DNA of 8,865 nucleotides from JANPPS01 sp031428635 (GTDB lineage: Bacteria > Pseudomonadota > Alphaproteobacteria > Acetobacterales > Acetobacteraceae). Both the position numbers and the translations under genes were made by a program. A model generated the notes under the pieces. That model did no database searches and was not told the DNA's origin. It worked only from the letters and a program-made list of their open reading frames with translations. Below, in pieces: positions 1-6,434 of the stretch. The stretch spans positions 1 to 8,865 of the forward strand of contig JANPPS010000025.1 of the NCBI GenBank assembly GCA_031428635.1, written 5' to 3'. Position 1 is the first letter of the stretch. Each line of letters begins with the position of its first letter.

Positions 1-142
1 GTATGTTTGCCGCCGCTGGTCCGGCCAGCCGGTGGGGCGGGAGGGGCAGACACTGGCTTGGGTCGCGCCCGACCGGCTTGCCACGTATCGCATGCCGCCC
101 GCTGACGTGCCGCTTATTTCACTGCTGCGCGACTTGCTGTAG
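1..142 (+). CDS. mutT: MutT-type 8-oxo-dGTP diphosphatase, C-terminal part (5' end outside window)
   Basis: MutT (Nudix family) hydrolyses oxidised dGTP in the cytoplasm so that 8-oxo-guanine is not built into DNA. Only the last 46 codons are here, read from base 2 to the TAG at 140-142. The translation contains YVCRRWSGQPVGREGQ, then LAWVAPDRL, then MPPADVPLISLLRDLL. This matches the known MutT tail layout: a Gly-Lys/Arg-Glu-Gly-Gln turn, a Trp on the next strand, then a Pro-Pro-Ala-(Asn/Asp) segment before the last helix. The Nudix box itself lies upstream of the window, so catalytic residues cannot be checked. The 3' end overlaps the 3' end of the opposite-strand membrane gene by 29 bp. 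Identity rests on the tail only, but the match in spacing and residues is good. A generic Nudix hydrolase is the alternative. Confidence 0.8.
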   Translation, partial: YVCRRWSGQPVGREGQTLAWVAPDRLATYRMPPADVPLISLLRDLL

Positions 143-1505
143 CCGGTCGCCGGCGCGCGGCGACGATCGCCCGCGCGGCAGCCAACGCCGATAGCGTGGC
201 CACCAGCATCGTGAGCGTGATGGGTAGGAACGAGTACCGGCCGTCACACGCCTGCGGCAGAGCGAGGAAGGTACCCCAATACGCCAGCGCGAGCAGAAGC
301 GACCACCGGGCCCACAACGTCGCGGAGCTGCGCGGCCGCCACGCCAGGCTCATGGCGCAACCAATCACGGCCAGGCCCACATAGAAAATCGGCCGGAACA
401 GGAAGCTGTCGACCGGAAAAATGCGCCAGCGCAACACCTGTAGCGTGAAGGGCTGCGGAAGCTGATCGGTACGCAGAACTTCCGCGAGCTCCGGCGGGTC
501 GGGCGCGGTTGGGGTGCGAGACACCACGGCGCATTCCGTCATGCCGCCAATGCCCAGCACGCGGGCAAACGTTGCCAAGCGGTGATGAACAAAGGCCGAG
601 GGATGGAGCGTGACTTCCTGTACCCATGCTTGCTCCATGGTGGGTAGCGGTACGCGATCGAGCAGATCTATTGCGCTTTCCGGAGCGTCCCACAGGGTAT
701 CGACTTTTGCAGTCGTGTACTCGTCGCGCATCCGGCGGACGATCTCGTCCGGATCCACGCCGGGAGCGGTCAGTTGGTCCAGATGGACACCTGGCGCGCC
801 CACCGCGATGCCAGCAAGGTCGAAAGCAATGATCTTACGCAAGCTTGCCTGCACGTCCGACGGCGGGGTCGGGCCGATCAGCACCAGACCGAGTAGGCCA
901 AAGCCCGCCACGGCCACGCTGGCGATCCCGGCCAGGGCCGGAAGAACACCGCTCGATCGGTACACGATCCATGCGTAAATCGGCGCTGCCACGGCAAACT
1001 GATATCGGTACAGCGTTGCCATCGCGATCAACCCGCCCGCCAGCACAACGGGCCGCCATCGCATCTGGCTCCGCGGGAGAATAAGCGCGAAGGCGAGTAG
1101 TACCGCGCTACCGCCGAGTACGTCCTTATTGATCCGGGCCAGGTTCGAGAAAATATAGGGTTACAGCAGGATGGAGGCCGCGAGAACGATTGCGAGCAGC
1201 GGCCGTGGCCGGGCGGTCCCCAAGGCGAACGCCAGGGCGGCCGCAAACAACCCAAGCTGTAACAGTAGCATCGGCGCCGGCCCGGGCCAGACCCGGTCGA
1301 ACAGGCCCCATACCACCGACATCAGCGGTGGATGGCCCAAATATCCCGACGTAAAGCTGTACCGCCCGTCATACCATTGCACGACGCCATCCCGCGACAC
1401 GTAGCCCGGCGCAGCAGCCAGCGCGACGATCGCCGCAACGATCCAGACCGACGCCGTAGCCGGCCATGTCGAGTTTGAGCGCTGGAGCGAGGCTGTAATA
1501 TTCAT
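114..1505 (-). pseudogene. GT-C-like multi-spanning membrane protein (putative glycosyltransferase), split by in-frame TAA
   Basis: The reading frame from ATG 1505 to TAA 114 would encode 463 residues, but codon 115 (1163-1161) is TAA. Both sides stay in the same frame, and the bridge reads ...LAASILL-stop-PYIFSNLARINKDVLGG..., continuous membrane-protein sequence, so this is one gene with a nonsense codon. The N-terminal part has a hydrophobic segment (about 18-35), then a loop with an acidic Arg-Asp-Gly (38-40) and a His-Pro-Pro (58-60). The remainder is several hydrophobic helices, a soluble loop around 210-360, and a late DGRYSF (421-426) before the last helix. That arrangement resembles GT-C membrane glycosyltransferases of the PMT/ArnT kind, which transfer sugars from lipid carriers in the inner membrane; substrate unknown. 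An ATG at 1064 with GGAG four bases upstream could allow a 316-residue C-terminal fragment. I chose ATG 1505 over ATG 1547 because the extra 14 residues are polar and unconvincing; neither start has a clear Shine-Dalgarno. Confidence 0.7.
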
Positions 1506-1626
1506 TTCGGATGAGGTATCTCGTCGCAGCGAACAACGCCAGCCCACGACCGTCGACTACTCCCCGGTGGTGAGATCCGGCGAGAGTCGATAGATGGCTG
1601 GGCAAAATCAAAGAATTGGTCCCGGT

Positions 1627-2382
1627 ATGACAAACCCCACCGCCTGCCTGTTGGTTATCGGCAACGAAGTCCTGTCCGGACGGACCCAAGACGCAAACAT
1701 CGTCGTAATTGCTCGGGGCCTGGGCGCAATCGGCATCCCGTTGCGGGAGGTGCGGGTGATTCCCGACGTGCGCAACACGATTATTACCACTGTCAACGAC
1801 TGCCGCGCCCGATTCGATCAGGTCCTGACCACGGGCGGCATCGGCCCCACCCATGACGACATCACCAGCGAATGCATCGCCGCCGCGTTCGGCGTCCCAT
1901 GGGTCCCGCATCCGGTCGCCTGGGCACGCATGGAAGCGCACTACCAACCCGGCGAGTTCAACGCCGCCCGTCAGCGCATGGCGACGATGCCGCAGGGTGC
2001 GACCCTGATCGAAAACGTAATCAGCCTGGCGCCAGGGTTCACGATCGGCAACGTTCATGTCATGGCCGGTGTCCCGCGCATCATGCAGGCGATGCTGGCG
2101 ACTCTCCTCCCCACCCTGCCCGGCGGCGTCCCGGTACAAAGCCGCGCCGTGCACGCGACCGGCCTGCTGGAGGGTACGATCGCCGCCGGGCTGGAAGCGA
2201 TCCAGGCCGAGTACCCGGACCTCGACCTTGGCAGCTACCCCTACTACCGGGCCGGTGGCGGCGGGGTTTCGTTGGTGGCCAAGGGCACGGACCCGGCGCA
2301 GCTGGAGGCGTGTATTGGCGCCGTCACGGCACTGATCGCCGGGCTCGGGTTGGTGCCGGTCGCCGGGGAGCCGCCGGCGTAG
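1627..2382 (+). CDS. CinA-family molybdopterin-binding-domain protein (competence/damage-inducible protein A-like)
   Basis: A 251-residue cytoplasmic protein with the MoaB/MogA-type molybdopterin-binding fold that forms the N-terminal half of CinA. Diagnostic stretches are LLVIGNEVLSGRTQDAN (8-24), LTTGGIGPTHDDIT (67-80), and GNVHVMAGVPRIMQAM (141-156) after a PGF turn. The C-terminal nicotinamide-nucleotide amidohydrolase (PncC) domain of full-length CinA is absent: the frame ends soon after a short C-terminal region with LGSYPYYR (201-208). Stand-alone versions of this kind are common in alphaproteobacteria; their exact reaction is not settled, and related domains in CinA have been linked to ADP-ribose/NAD turnover. 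The start at 1627 puts the GNE motif 12 residues in, as usual for the family; ATG 1594 would add 11 residues (MAGQNQRIGPG) and has only a loose purine stretch upstream. It stops 4 bp before the end of the convergent small gene. Confidence 0.88.
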   Translation: MTNPTACLLVIGNEVLSGRTQDANIVVIARGLGAIGIPLREVRVIPDVRNTIITTVNDCRARFDQVLTTGGIGPTHDDITSECIAAAFGVPWVPHPVAWARMEAHYQPGEFNAARQRMATMPQGATLIENVISLAPGFTIGNVHVMAGVPRIMQAMLATLLPTLPGGVPVQSRAVHATGLLEGTIAAGLEAIQAEYPDLDLGSYPYYRAGGGGVSLVAKGTDPAQLEACIGAVTALIAGLGLVPVAGEPPA

Positions 2383-2386
2383 CGCG

Positions 2387-2587
2387 CTAATCGGTGACCG
2401 CTTCCGCCCACCGCTGCAGCGCGTCGGCAACCGTGGCGGGGTCACCGGCGAGGAAATTGACCGACTCGTAAATCCCGAACAGGCACGCGGCCAAGAGACT
2501 GCAAGCGACGACCAACTCGGTCGTGCCGATGCGCGCCCGGCCGCGGACCGGAGATGTTTGGTTTGGTTGCCAGTTCTGGATGTACAT
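2387..2587 (-). CDS. Small single-span membrane protein, function unknown
   Basis: A 66-residue protein that I do not recognise. The first 20 residues are polar with several Arg (RGRAR at 16-20). A hydrophobic stretch follows at about 24-44 (LVVACSLLAACLFGIYESVNF) with two Cys, then a short acidic/amphipathic tail ending AEAVTD. By the positive-inside rule the N-terminus would be cytoplasmic. The evidence that it is real is its ribosome site: AGGAGG lies seven bases before the ATG, the best Shine-Dalgarno in the window. It sits between the MFS gene (which ends 106 bp upstream, same strand) and the convergent cinA-like gene (4 bp away). It may be read through from the MFS transcript or have its own promoter in the gap; I see no clear -35/-10 there. 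No known domain or signal peptide cleavage site is evident. Confidence 0.6.
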   Translation of the reverse strand: MYIQNWQPNQTSPVRGRARIGTTELVVACSLLAACLFGIYESVNFLAGDPATVADALQRWAEAVTD

Positions 2588-2593
2588 TACGGG

Positions 2594-2600
2594 ACCTCCT
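2594..2600 (-). promoter_or_regulatory. Strong Shine-Dalgarno of the 66-residue membrane protein
   Basis: On the minus strand the bases read AGGAGGT followed by CCCGTA and ATG at 2587. This is a full match to the anti-Shine-Dalgarno core at a normal distance. Most other starts in the window have weak or no such site, so it is the main reason to accept the small gene. Confidence 0.75.
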
Positions 2601-2655
2601 GCCAGCGCTGCCTGAATGCACCGCTACGTGTGATCTCCGATTAGCAGCGGGCTGT

Positions 2656-2709
2656 CTTGGCCAGGTATGACCAAGGTCACAGGTACGGATGGGTCAGATA
2701 CGCCGTACC
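2656..2709 (-). other. Two short inverted repeats at the 3' end of the MFS gene
   Basis: GGTACGG (2682-2688) and CCGTACC (2703-2709) form a perfect 7-bp stem around a 14-base loop that includes the MFS stop codon. Just downstream on the minus strand, 2656-2675 can form another 7-bp stem with one G-U pair and a 6-base loop. Neither is followed by a T-rich run on the minus strand, so they are not standard intrinsic terminators. They could slow RNA decay or be chance; they lie in the 106-bp gap in front of the small membrane protein gene. Confidence 0.25.
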
Positions 2710-4238
2710 GGCAGCGTCCAGGCCAACACCAGGCCGATCGCGCTGAACGCTGCGATAGTGCAGAACGCCGCCCGGAACGCGCCCGCGATCTCAGACCCGA
2801 CCAGCACGCGGCGGGCCGGATCGAGCGTGGCGAGGATACCCGGCCCCCGCTGCACAATTTCGGCAAATACCTCCGCCACCGCCCGATCGTGCATAGCCAG
2901 GATCGCGAACAGCACGGCACCCACGCCGGCCGTACCCAACGCCGCGCCGATCGAGCGGGAGAACTGCACCGATGCCGACGCGGCGCCCAGGTTGGCGACG
3001 CCCGCCACGGACTGCACCGTCACCTGCACCACCGGCATGGCCGTGCCGAGCGCCAAGGACAGCACCAGGAACACGACCGGCAACCACGCCATCGGCAGCG
3101 CCGTCGTTCCCGCCGCGAGCGTCAGCAGCGCCAGCACCACCACCGCCAAGCCATAGGACGGAAACACGGCCGTCCGCCCCGTCTTTGCAATCTGCCGCCC
3201 AGTGAACAGCGCGCCCACCGCGATCCCAGCCGTCAGTGGCAGCAGCAGCAGCCCCGCACTACCCGCACTAACGCCGCGCACGACCGTCAAGTAGATCGGC
3301 ATGAACGTGACGGAACACACGATCACAGCCCCCACGCACGCCGCCATCGCATCTGCCCGCCAGATCGCCGGCGCGCGCAGCACGTTCACCGGGATCAGCG
3401 GCTGCCGCGCCCGCCGTTCCTGCCGCAGCAGCAACCATACCGACCCGGCCGCGGTCAGCAGAAGTGCCACGACCAGGGGGGCCACGGCCACCGAGAACTG
3501 CTGCGCCCGCTCCAGCGCCAGCAGCAGAGGCACGACGAACCCGGCAAACAGGATCAGCCCCAGCCAGTCGAACCGCACCGCCGTCACCGCCGGGCGCCGG
3601 TCCGGCAGGCGTAGCGCCAGCAGGAACGCGATCCCGCCCAATGGCACGTTGATCAGGAACACGGCCTGCCAGCCCACTCCCTGCGTCAGCCACCCGCCCA
3701 TCACCGGCCCGAATGTCGAGCTGACCATGAAGATGCTGGCGAGGTATCCCTGGTAGCGACCCCGCTCCCGCGCCGGTACCGTTTCGCCCACCAATGCCTG
3801 CGACAATGTCATGAGCCCGCCGCCGCCCGCGCCCTGCAGCACCCGGGCGGCGATCAGAGCCAGCATGGTGGGTGCGATGGCGCACAAGACGGACGCCACG
3901 ATGAACACAACCAACGCCAGCAGCATCAGCCGCTTTCGCCCCAGCGCGTCACCGAGCCGGCCGTACACGGGTGCCGCGATCGTGGTCGCCATAAGATACG
4001 CCACCACGACCCAGCCGATCCGCTCCACGTCGCCCAGCGTGCCGGCGATCGCGGGCAGCGCCGTTGCCACGATCGTTGCGTCGACGGCCGCCAGGAACAT
4101 TGGCAGGCAGATGCTGGGGAACACGCGGAAGAACAGCCCACGCGTGTCGATGACCGGCCCAGAGTCCGATACCTGGTCCGATACCTGGTCCAATACCGGG
4201 GCCGGCGCGCCTGCGATCGGGTCGGGTTGGTCGAGCAT
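2694..4238 (-). CDS. DHA2-family (EmrB/QacA-type) MFS multidrug efflux transporter
   Basis: A 514-residue inner-membrane proton antiporter of the 14-helix drug:H+ antiporter-2 family, expected to expel hydrophobic or cationic compounds; the substrate cannot be read from sequence. Visible signatures are AAVDATIVATALP (50-62), the DHA2 first-helix motif; GRLGDALGRKR (93-103), the MFS loop 2-3 motif A; LQGAGGGGLM (134-143); and FGPVMGGWL (176-184), antiporter motif C in helix 5. Hydrophobic segments continue to the C-terminus, with a longer loop around 450-485 (a region where QacA-like proteins also carry one) and length normal for the family. The soluble N-terminus (1-35) is acidic and carries a DQVS repeat from a 12-bp DNA repeat. 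The ATG at 4238 has GGAG only one base upstream, too close to be a good ribosome site, and no better start lies between it and the first helix. No adjacent membrane-fusion (EmrA) gene or regulator is present. The gene follows accA by 56 bp on the same strand and may share its transcript. Confidence 0.92.
   Translation of the reverse strand: MLDQPDPIAGAPAPVLDQVSDQVSDSGPVIDTRGLFFRVFPSICLPMFLAAVDATIVATALPAIAGTLGDVERIGWVVVAYLMATTIAAPVYGRLGDALGRKRLMLLALVVFIVASVLCAIAPTMLALIAARVLQGAGGGGLMTLSQALVGETVPARERGRYQGYLASIFMVSSTFGPVMGGWLTQGVGWQAVFLINVPLGGIAFLLALRLPDRRPAVTAVRFDWLGLILFAGFVVPLLLALERAQQFSVAVAPLVVALLLTAAGSVWLLLRQERRARQPLIPVNVLRAPAIWRADAMAACVGAVIVCSVTFMPIYLTVVRGVSAGSAGLLLLPLTAGIAVGALFTGRQIAKTGRTAVFPSYGLAVVVLALLTLAAGTTALPMAWLPVVFLVLSLALGTAMPVVQVTVQSVAGVANLGAASASVQFSRSIGAALGTAGVGAVLFAILAMHDRAVAEVFAEIVQRGPGILATLDPARRVLVGSEIAGAFRAAFCTIAAFSAIGLVLAWTLPVRRI
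4164..4199 (-). repeat. 12-bp tandem repeat, three copies, in the N-terminus of the MFS gene
   Basis: On the plus strand GTCCGATACCTG occurs twice head to tail (4164-4175, 4176-4187), followed by a degenerate third copy GTCCAATACCGG (4188-4199). Being a multiple of three, each copy adds four residues, giving DQVSDQVSDS in the cytoplasmic tail before the first membrane helix. Copy number could change by slippage without breaking the frame. Confidence 0.85.
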
Positions 4239-4294
4239 ACTCCGTGATGGTCCAGGCCGCCCCGGCGCGTCAACACCTCATAACGGGTAGACAA

Positions 4295-5257
4295 TCAGAG
4301 TGGCGTTCTGCCCAGGTGTAGGAACCGCTCCCGCCGGGCCGCGATCAGGGCGGGGCCGGACAGGCCCATCAGCGGCGTCAGGGCCACGTGGATCGCGGCA
4401 CCGACAGCGGCCACCGTCTCGGCCGGCGCGCGGTGTGCGCCACCCAGCGGCTCTGGCACGATCGCGTTCACAATATCGTTCGCCAGGAGGTCGGCGCTCG
4501 TCAGGCGCAGGGCCTCCGCCGCCGCACTCGCCTGCGCCGCATCCCGCCACAGAATGCTGGCGCACCCCTCGGGCGAGATGACGGAGTAGATCGCGTGTTC
4601 CAGCATCAACACCCGGTTGGCCGCCGCCAGGGCGATGGCACCACCGGACCCACCCTCTCCCACAATCGTCGCGATCACGGGCACGGGTGCCGCCAGCAGC
4701 GCCTCGATCGACCGCGCGATCGCCTCCGCCTGGCCCCGTGCCTCCGCATCGATACCGGGGAAGGCGCCGGCGGTGTCGACGAATGACAGGATCGGCAGCC
4801 CGAACCGTCCGGCGAGTTCGATCAAGCGGCGGGCTTTGCGATAGCCCTCCGGCCGGGCCATGCCGAAATTATGGTGTAGGCGGCTTTCGGTATCGGCGCC
4901 GCGTTCGTTGCCCAACACCATCACGGGCGCACCATGAAATCGGCCGATGCCGCCCACGATCGCCGCGTCATCGGCAAACGCACGGTCACCGGCCAGGGGC
5001 ACGTAGTCGGTAATCAGCCCATCGATGTAGTCCTGCGCGTGCGGCCGGGCCGGGTGGCGGGCGACCTGAGTCTTCTGCCAGGGCGTGAGCCGGGCGAACG
5101 TCTGGCGTAGCTGCTGCTCTACTTTTTGCTCTAGCTGCGCCACTTCGTTGTCGATGTTGGGCACGCCCTCCCGCTCCGGACCCTGTAGGGCGCGCAGTTC
5201 CTCGATCTTAATCTCGAGCTCGGCGACGGGTTTCTCGAAATCCAGGAAATGGCGCAT
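4295..5257 (-). CDS. accA: Acetyl-CoA carboxylase carboxyltransferase subunit alpha
   Basis: AccA pairs with AccD to form the carboxyltransferase that moves the carboxyl group from biotin on AccB to acetyl-CoA, making malonyl-CoA for fatty acid synthesis. The protein has 320 residues, essentially the same as E. coli AccA (319), and aligns throughout. The N-terminus has a helical DFEKPVAELEIKIEEL (6-21), followed by HPARPHAQDYID (68-79), LAGDRAFADDAAIVGGI (88-104), NFGMARPEGYRKA (130-142), DTAGAFPGIDAEARGQAEAI (161-180), VGEGGSGGAIAL (199-210, the oxyanion-type Gly-rich loop) and YSVISPEGCASILW (224-237). IVPEPLGGAHR (266-276) lies near the end. No key block is missing. It starts 9 bp after the xerD stop with no separate promoter or clear Shine-Dalgarno, so it is probably translated from the xerD transcript. 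accD and accBC are not in the window. Confidence 0.97.
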   Translation of the reverse strand: MRHFLDFEKPVAELEIKIEELRALQGPEREGVPNIDNEVAQLEQKVEQQLRQTFARLTPWQKTQVARHPARPHAQDYIDGLITDYVPLAGDRAFADDAAIVGGIGRFHGAPVMVLGNERGADTESRLHHNFGMARPEGYRKARRLIELAGRFGLPILSFVDTAGAFPGIDAEARGQAEAIARSIEALLAAPVPVIATIVGEGGSGGAIALAAANRVLMLEHAIYSVISPEGCASILWRDAAQASAAAEALRLTSADLLANDIVNAIVPEPLGGAHRAPAETVAAVGAAIHVALTPLMGLSGPALIAARRERFLHLGRTPL

Positions 5258-5266
5258 CGCGGCGGC

Positions 5267-6205
5267 TTAGCCCGTCTGCCCGACGCTGCCCAGCTTGGTT
5301 GTGGACAGCGGGTGATAAAGCGCCACCAACTCCTGCAGCCGCTCGGCCAGGACGTGGGTGTAGATCTGCGTGGTCGCGACATCGGCGTGGCCCAGCAGCA
5401 GTTGTAATGACCGTAGGTCGGCGCCGTGGGCCAGCATGTGGCTGGCGAAGCTGTGACGCAGCACATGCGGGCTGACGCGGGCGGGGTCTAGTCCGGCGTC
5501 AAACGCCACCTGTTTCAACACCAGCGCAAACCCCTGCCGCGTTATGGCGTCGCGCGGTACCCGGCCCGGAAACAGCCAGCGCCGCGGGGCCGGGGCGTCG
5601 GCCATCAGCGCCCGCGCTGCCACCTGTGCCGCGCCCGACATCAGCACCATCCGCTCCCGCCCGCCCTTGCCTTGCACGATCAGTGTCACGGCCAGTGGCG
5701 CGTGCGGCAGGGATAGTAGTTCCGATACGCGCAGACCCGATGCGTAAAGTATTTCGAGTGCCGCGACCGCCATAAGCCCGGTGCGGCCGGGTCGCTGAGG
5801 TGCGGCGGCCAGCAGGGCGTCGACCTCCGCCTCGGCCAAGTATTTCGGCAGGGTGGCCGGTAGCCGCGGACTATCGAGCTGCGCCGTCGGGTCGTCCGCA
5901 CGCACGCCGTCCATCATCAGAAACCGGCACAGCCCACGCAGGGCCGATAGGCGCCGGGCCGCGGTACGCGCGCTAAGCCCGGCCATGCCGCGCAGCCAGT
6001 CGCGCGCTACGTCCGCATCGGCCGTCACGGGGGTCATCCCACGGGTACCGGCAAACGCCACAAAATCCGCAAGGTCGGCAGCGTAGGCGAGGCAGGTGTT
6101 ACGAGCGGCACCGCGCTCGGCAATCAGCATCTCAATGAAGCGCTCGACCTGACTGTCCTGACGCGGCAGGTCTGTGCGCAGCAGGTCTGGGCGGGGCGCG
6201 ACCAT
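5267..6205 (-). CDS. xerD: Tyrosine recombinase XerD
   Basis: A 312-residue site-specific recombinase that, with XerC, resolves chromosome dimers at dif next to the FtsK division machinery. The N-terminal core-binding (SAM-like) domain spans about 17-100 (QVERFIEMLIAERGAARNT...). The catalytic domain covers about 118-296 and holds the complete active site: Arg159 in ASGLRVSELL, Lys180 in VQGKGGRER, His247 and Arg250 in SPHVLRHSFASH, His273 in LLGHADVATT and the nucleophile Tyr282 in TQIYTHV. The RLSALRGLCRFL block (85-96) and the following accA gene favour XerD over XerC, but the two paralogues are hard to separate by eye. The ATG at 6205 lies 4 bp after the stop of the tiny upstream membrane ORF, suggesting translational coupling; a clear Shine-Dalgarno is not seen. 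The gene is not flanked by att-like repeats, so a phage integrase is unlikely. Confidence 0.93.
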   Translation of the reverse strand: MVAPRPDLLRTDLPRQDSQVERFIEMLIAERGAARNTCLAYAADLADFVAFAGTRGMTPVTADADVARDWLRGMAGLSARTAARRLSALRGLCRFLMMDGVRADDPTAQLDSPRLPATLPKYLAEAEVDALLAAAPQRPGRTGLMAVAALEILYASGLRVSELLSLPHAPLAVTLIVQGKGGRERMVLMSGAAQVAARALMADAPAPRRWLFPGRVPRDAITRQGFALVLKQVAFDAGLDPARVSPHVLRHSFASHMLAHGADLRSLQLLLGHADVATTQIYTHVLAERLQELVALYHPLSTTKLGSVGQTG

Positions 6206-6209
6206 GGCG

Positions 6210-6353
6210 TCAGCGGCCGATGAAGCGCTCGTTCGGCAGTACGCGCTGCACTTGCTCCGGTCGAGCAGCCGGGGGAAACGCGCCCAGTATTACCAGGCCG
6301 ACGACCGCCAGGATGAGCAGCACGCCCAGGATCATCCCCACCAACCGGCCCAT
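6210..6353 (-). CDS. Tiny single-span membrane protein at the head of the xerD-accA operon
   Basis: A 47-residue frame (49 if started at ATG 6359) ending at TGA 6212-6210, only 4 bp before the xerD start. It begins MGRLVGMILGVLLILAVVG, one membrane helix with a single Arg before it, and continues GAFPP, then a soluble tail with VLPNERFIGR at the end. This pattern, a short positive N-terminus, one helix and a proline-containing periplasmic tail, is that of a small inner-membrane protein, not a random frame. AGGA lies five bases before ATG 6353, which is why I prefer that start. It is divergent from aroKB, with 69 bp between the two start codons. I recognise no named family; its position suggests it is the first cistron of the operon. 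It is short enough that automated callers may miss it. Confidence 0.65.
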   Translation of the reverse strand: MGRLVGMILGVLLILAVVGLVILGAFPPAARPEQVQRVLPNERFIGR

Positions 6354-6422
6354 GCTCATCCTGTTCTACCGCGTCCGCCATCCGTGGCCGGCGCATCGCG
6401 ACGTGTGCTAGCGTTGCGCGTC
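6354..6422. promoter_or_regulatory. Divergent intergenic region between the xerD operon and aroKB
   Basis: These 69 bp must hold control signals for both directions unless promoters lie inside the coding regions. I could not find a convincing -35/-10 pair for either strand, nor a Shine-Dalgarno before the aroKB ATG. The right end runs into the inverted repeat described separately. The assignment as a promoter region is by gene orientation only. Confidence 0.4.
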
Positions 6423-6434
6423 ATGACACGCAAC
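6413..6434. repeat. 22-bp near-perfect inverted repeat centred on the aroKB start codon
   Basis: The left arm GTTGCGCGTCA and the right arm TGACACGCAAC are complementary at 10 of 11 positions (one C/A mismatch). The centre is CATG, which contains the aroKB start codon at 6423-6425. As DNA it could be a protein-binding operator; as RNA it would form a stem of eight pairs plus a mismatch, with the AUG in the tetraloop. Confidence 0.6.

Noticed and set aside
1369..2445. Long minus-strand open frame (358 codons) opposite the cinA-like gene
   Set aside because: It overlaps a gene with clear family motifs on the plus strand and reads as low-complexity Arg/Gly/Asp text, typical of a shadow frame in high-GC DNA.
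2667..3614. Long plus-strand open frame (315 codons) opposite the MFS gene
   Set aside because: Very rich in Arg, His, Gln and Pro with no domain; it is the mirror of the high-GC MFS coding strand.
4245..4273. Possible promoter for the MFS gene (TTGACG at 4273-4268, minus strand)
   Set aside because: No acceptable -10 hexamer at 16-18 bp spacing, and the site would lie almost on top of the start codon.
5267..6205. Tyrosine recombinase as an integrase marking a mobile element
   Set aside because: Length, motifs and the adjoining accA fit chromosomal XerD; no att-like direct repeats, tRNA or cargo genes are nearby.
6174..6422. Upstream extension of the aroKB frame (83 extra codons)
   Set aside because: It runs antisense to the xerD start and the tiny membrane ORF, is rich in His/Gln/Arg with no family resemblance, and the AroK domain is complete without it.
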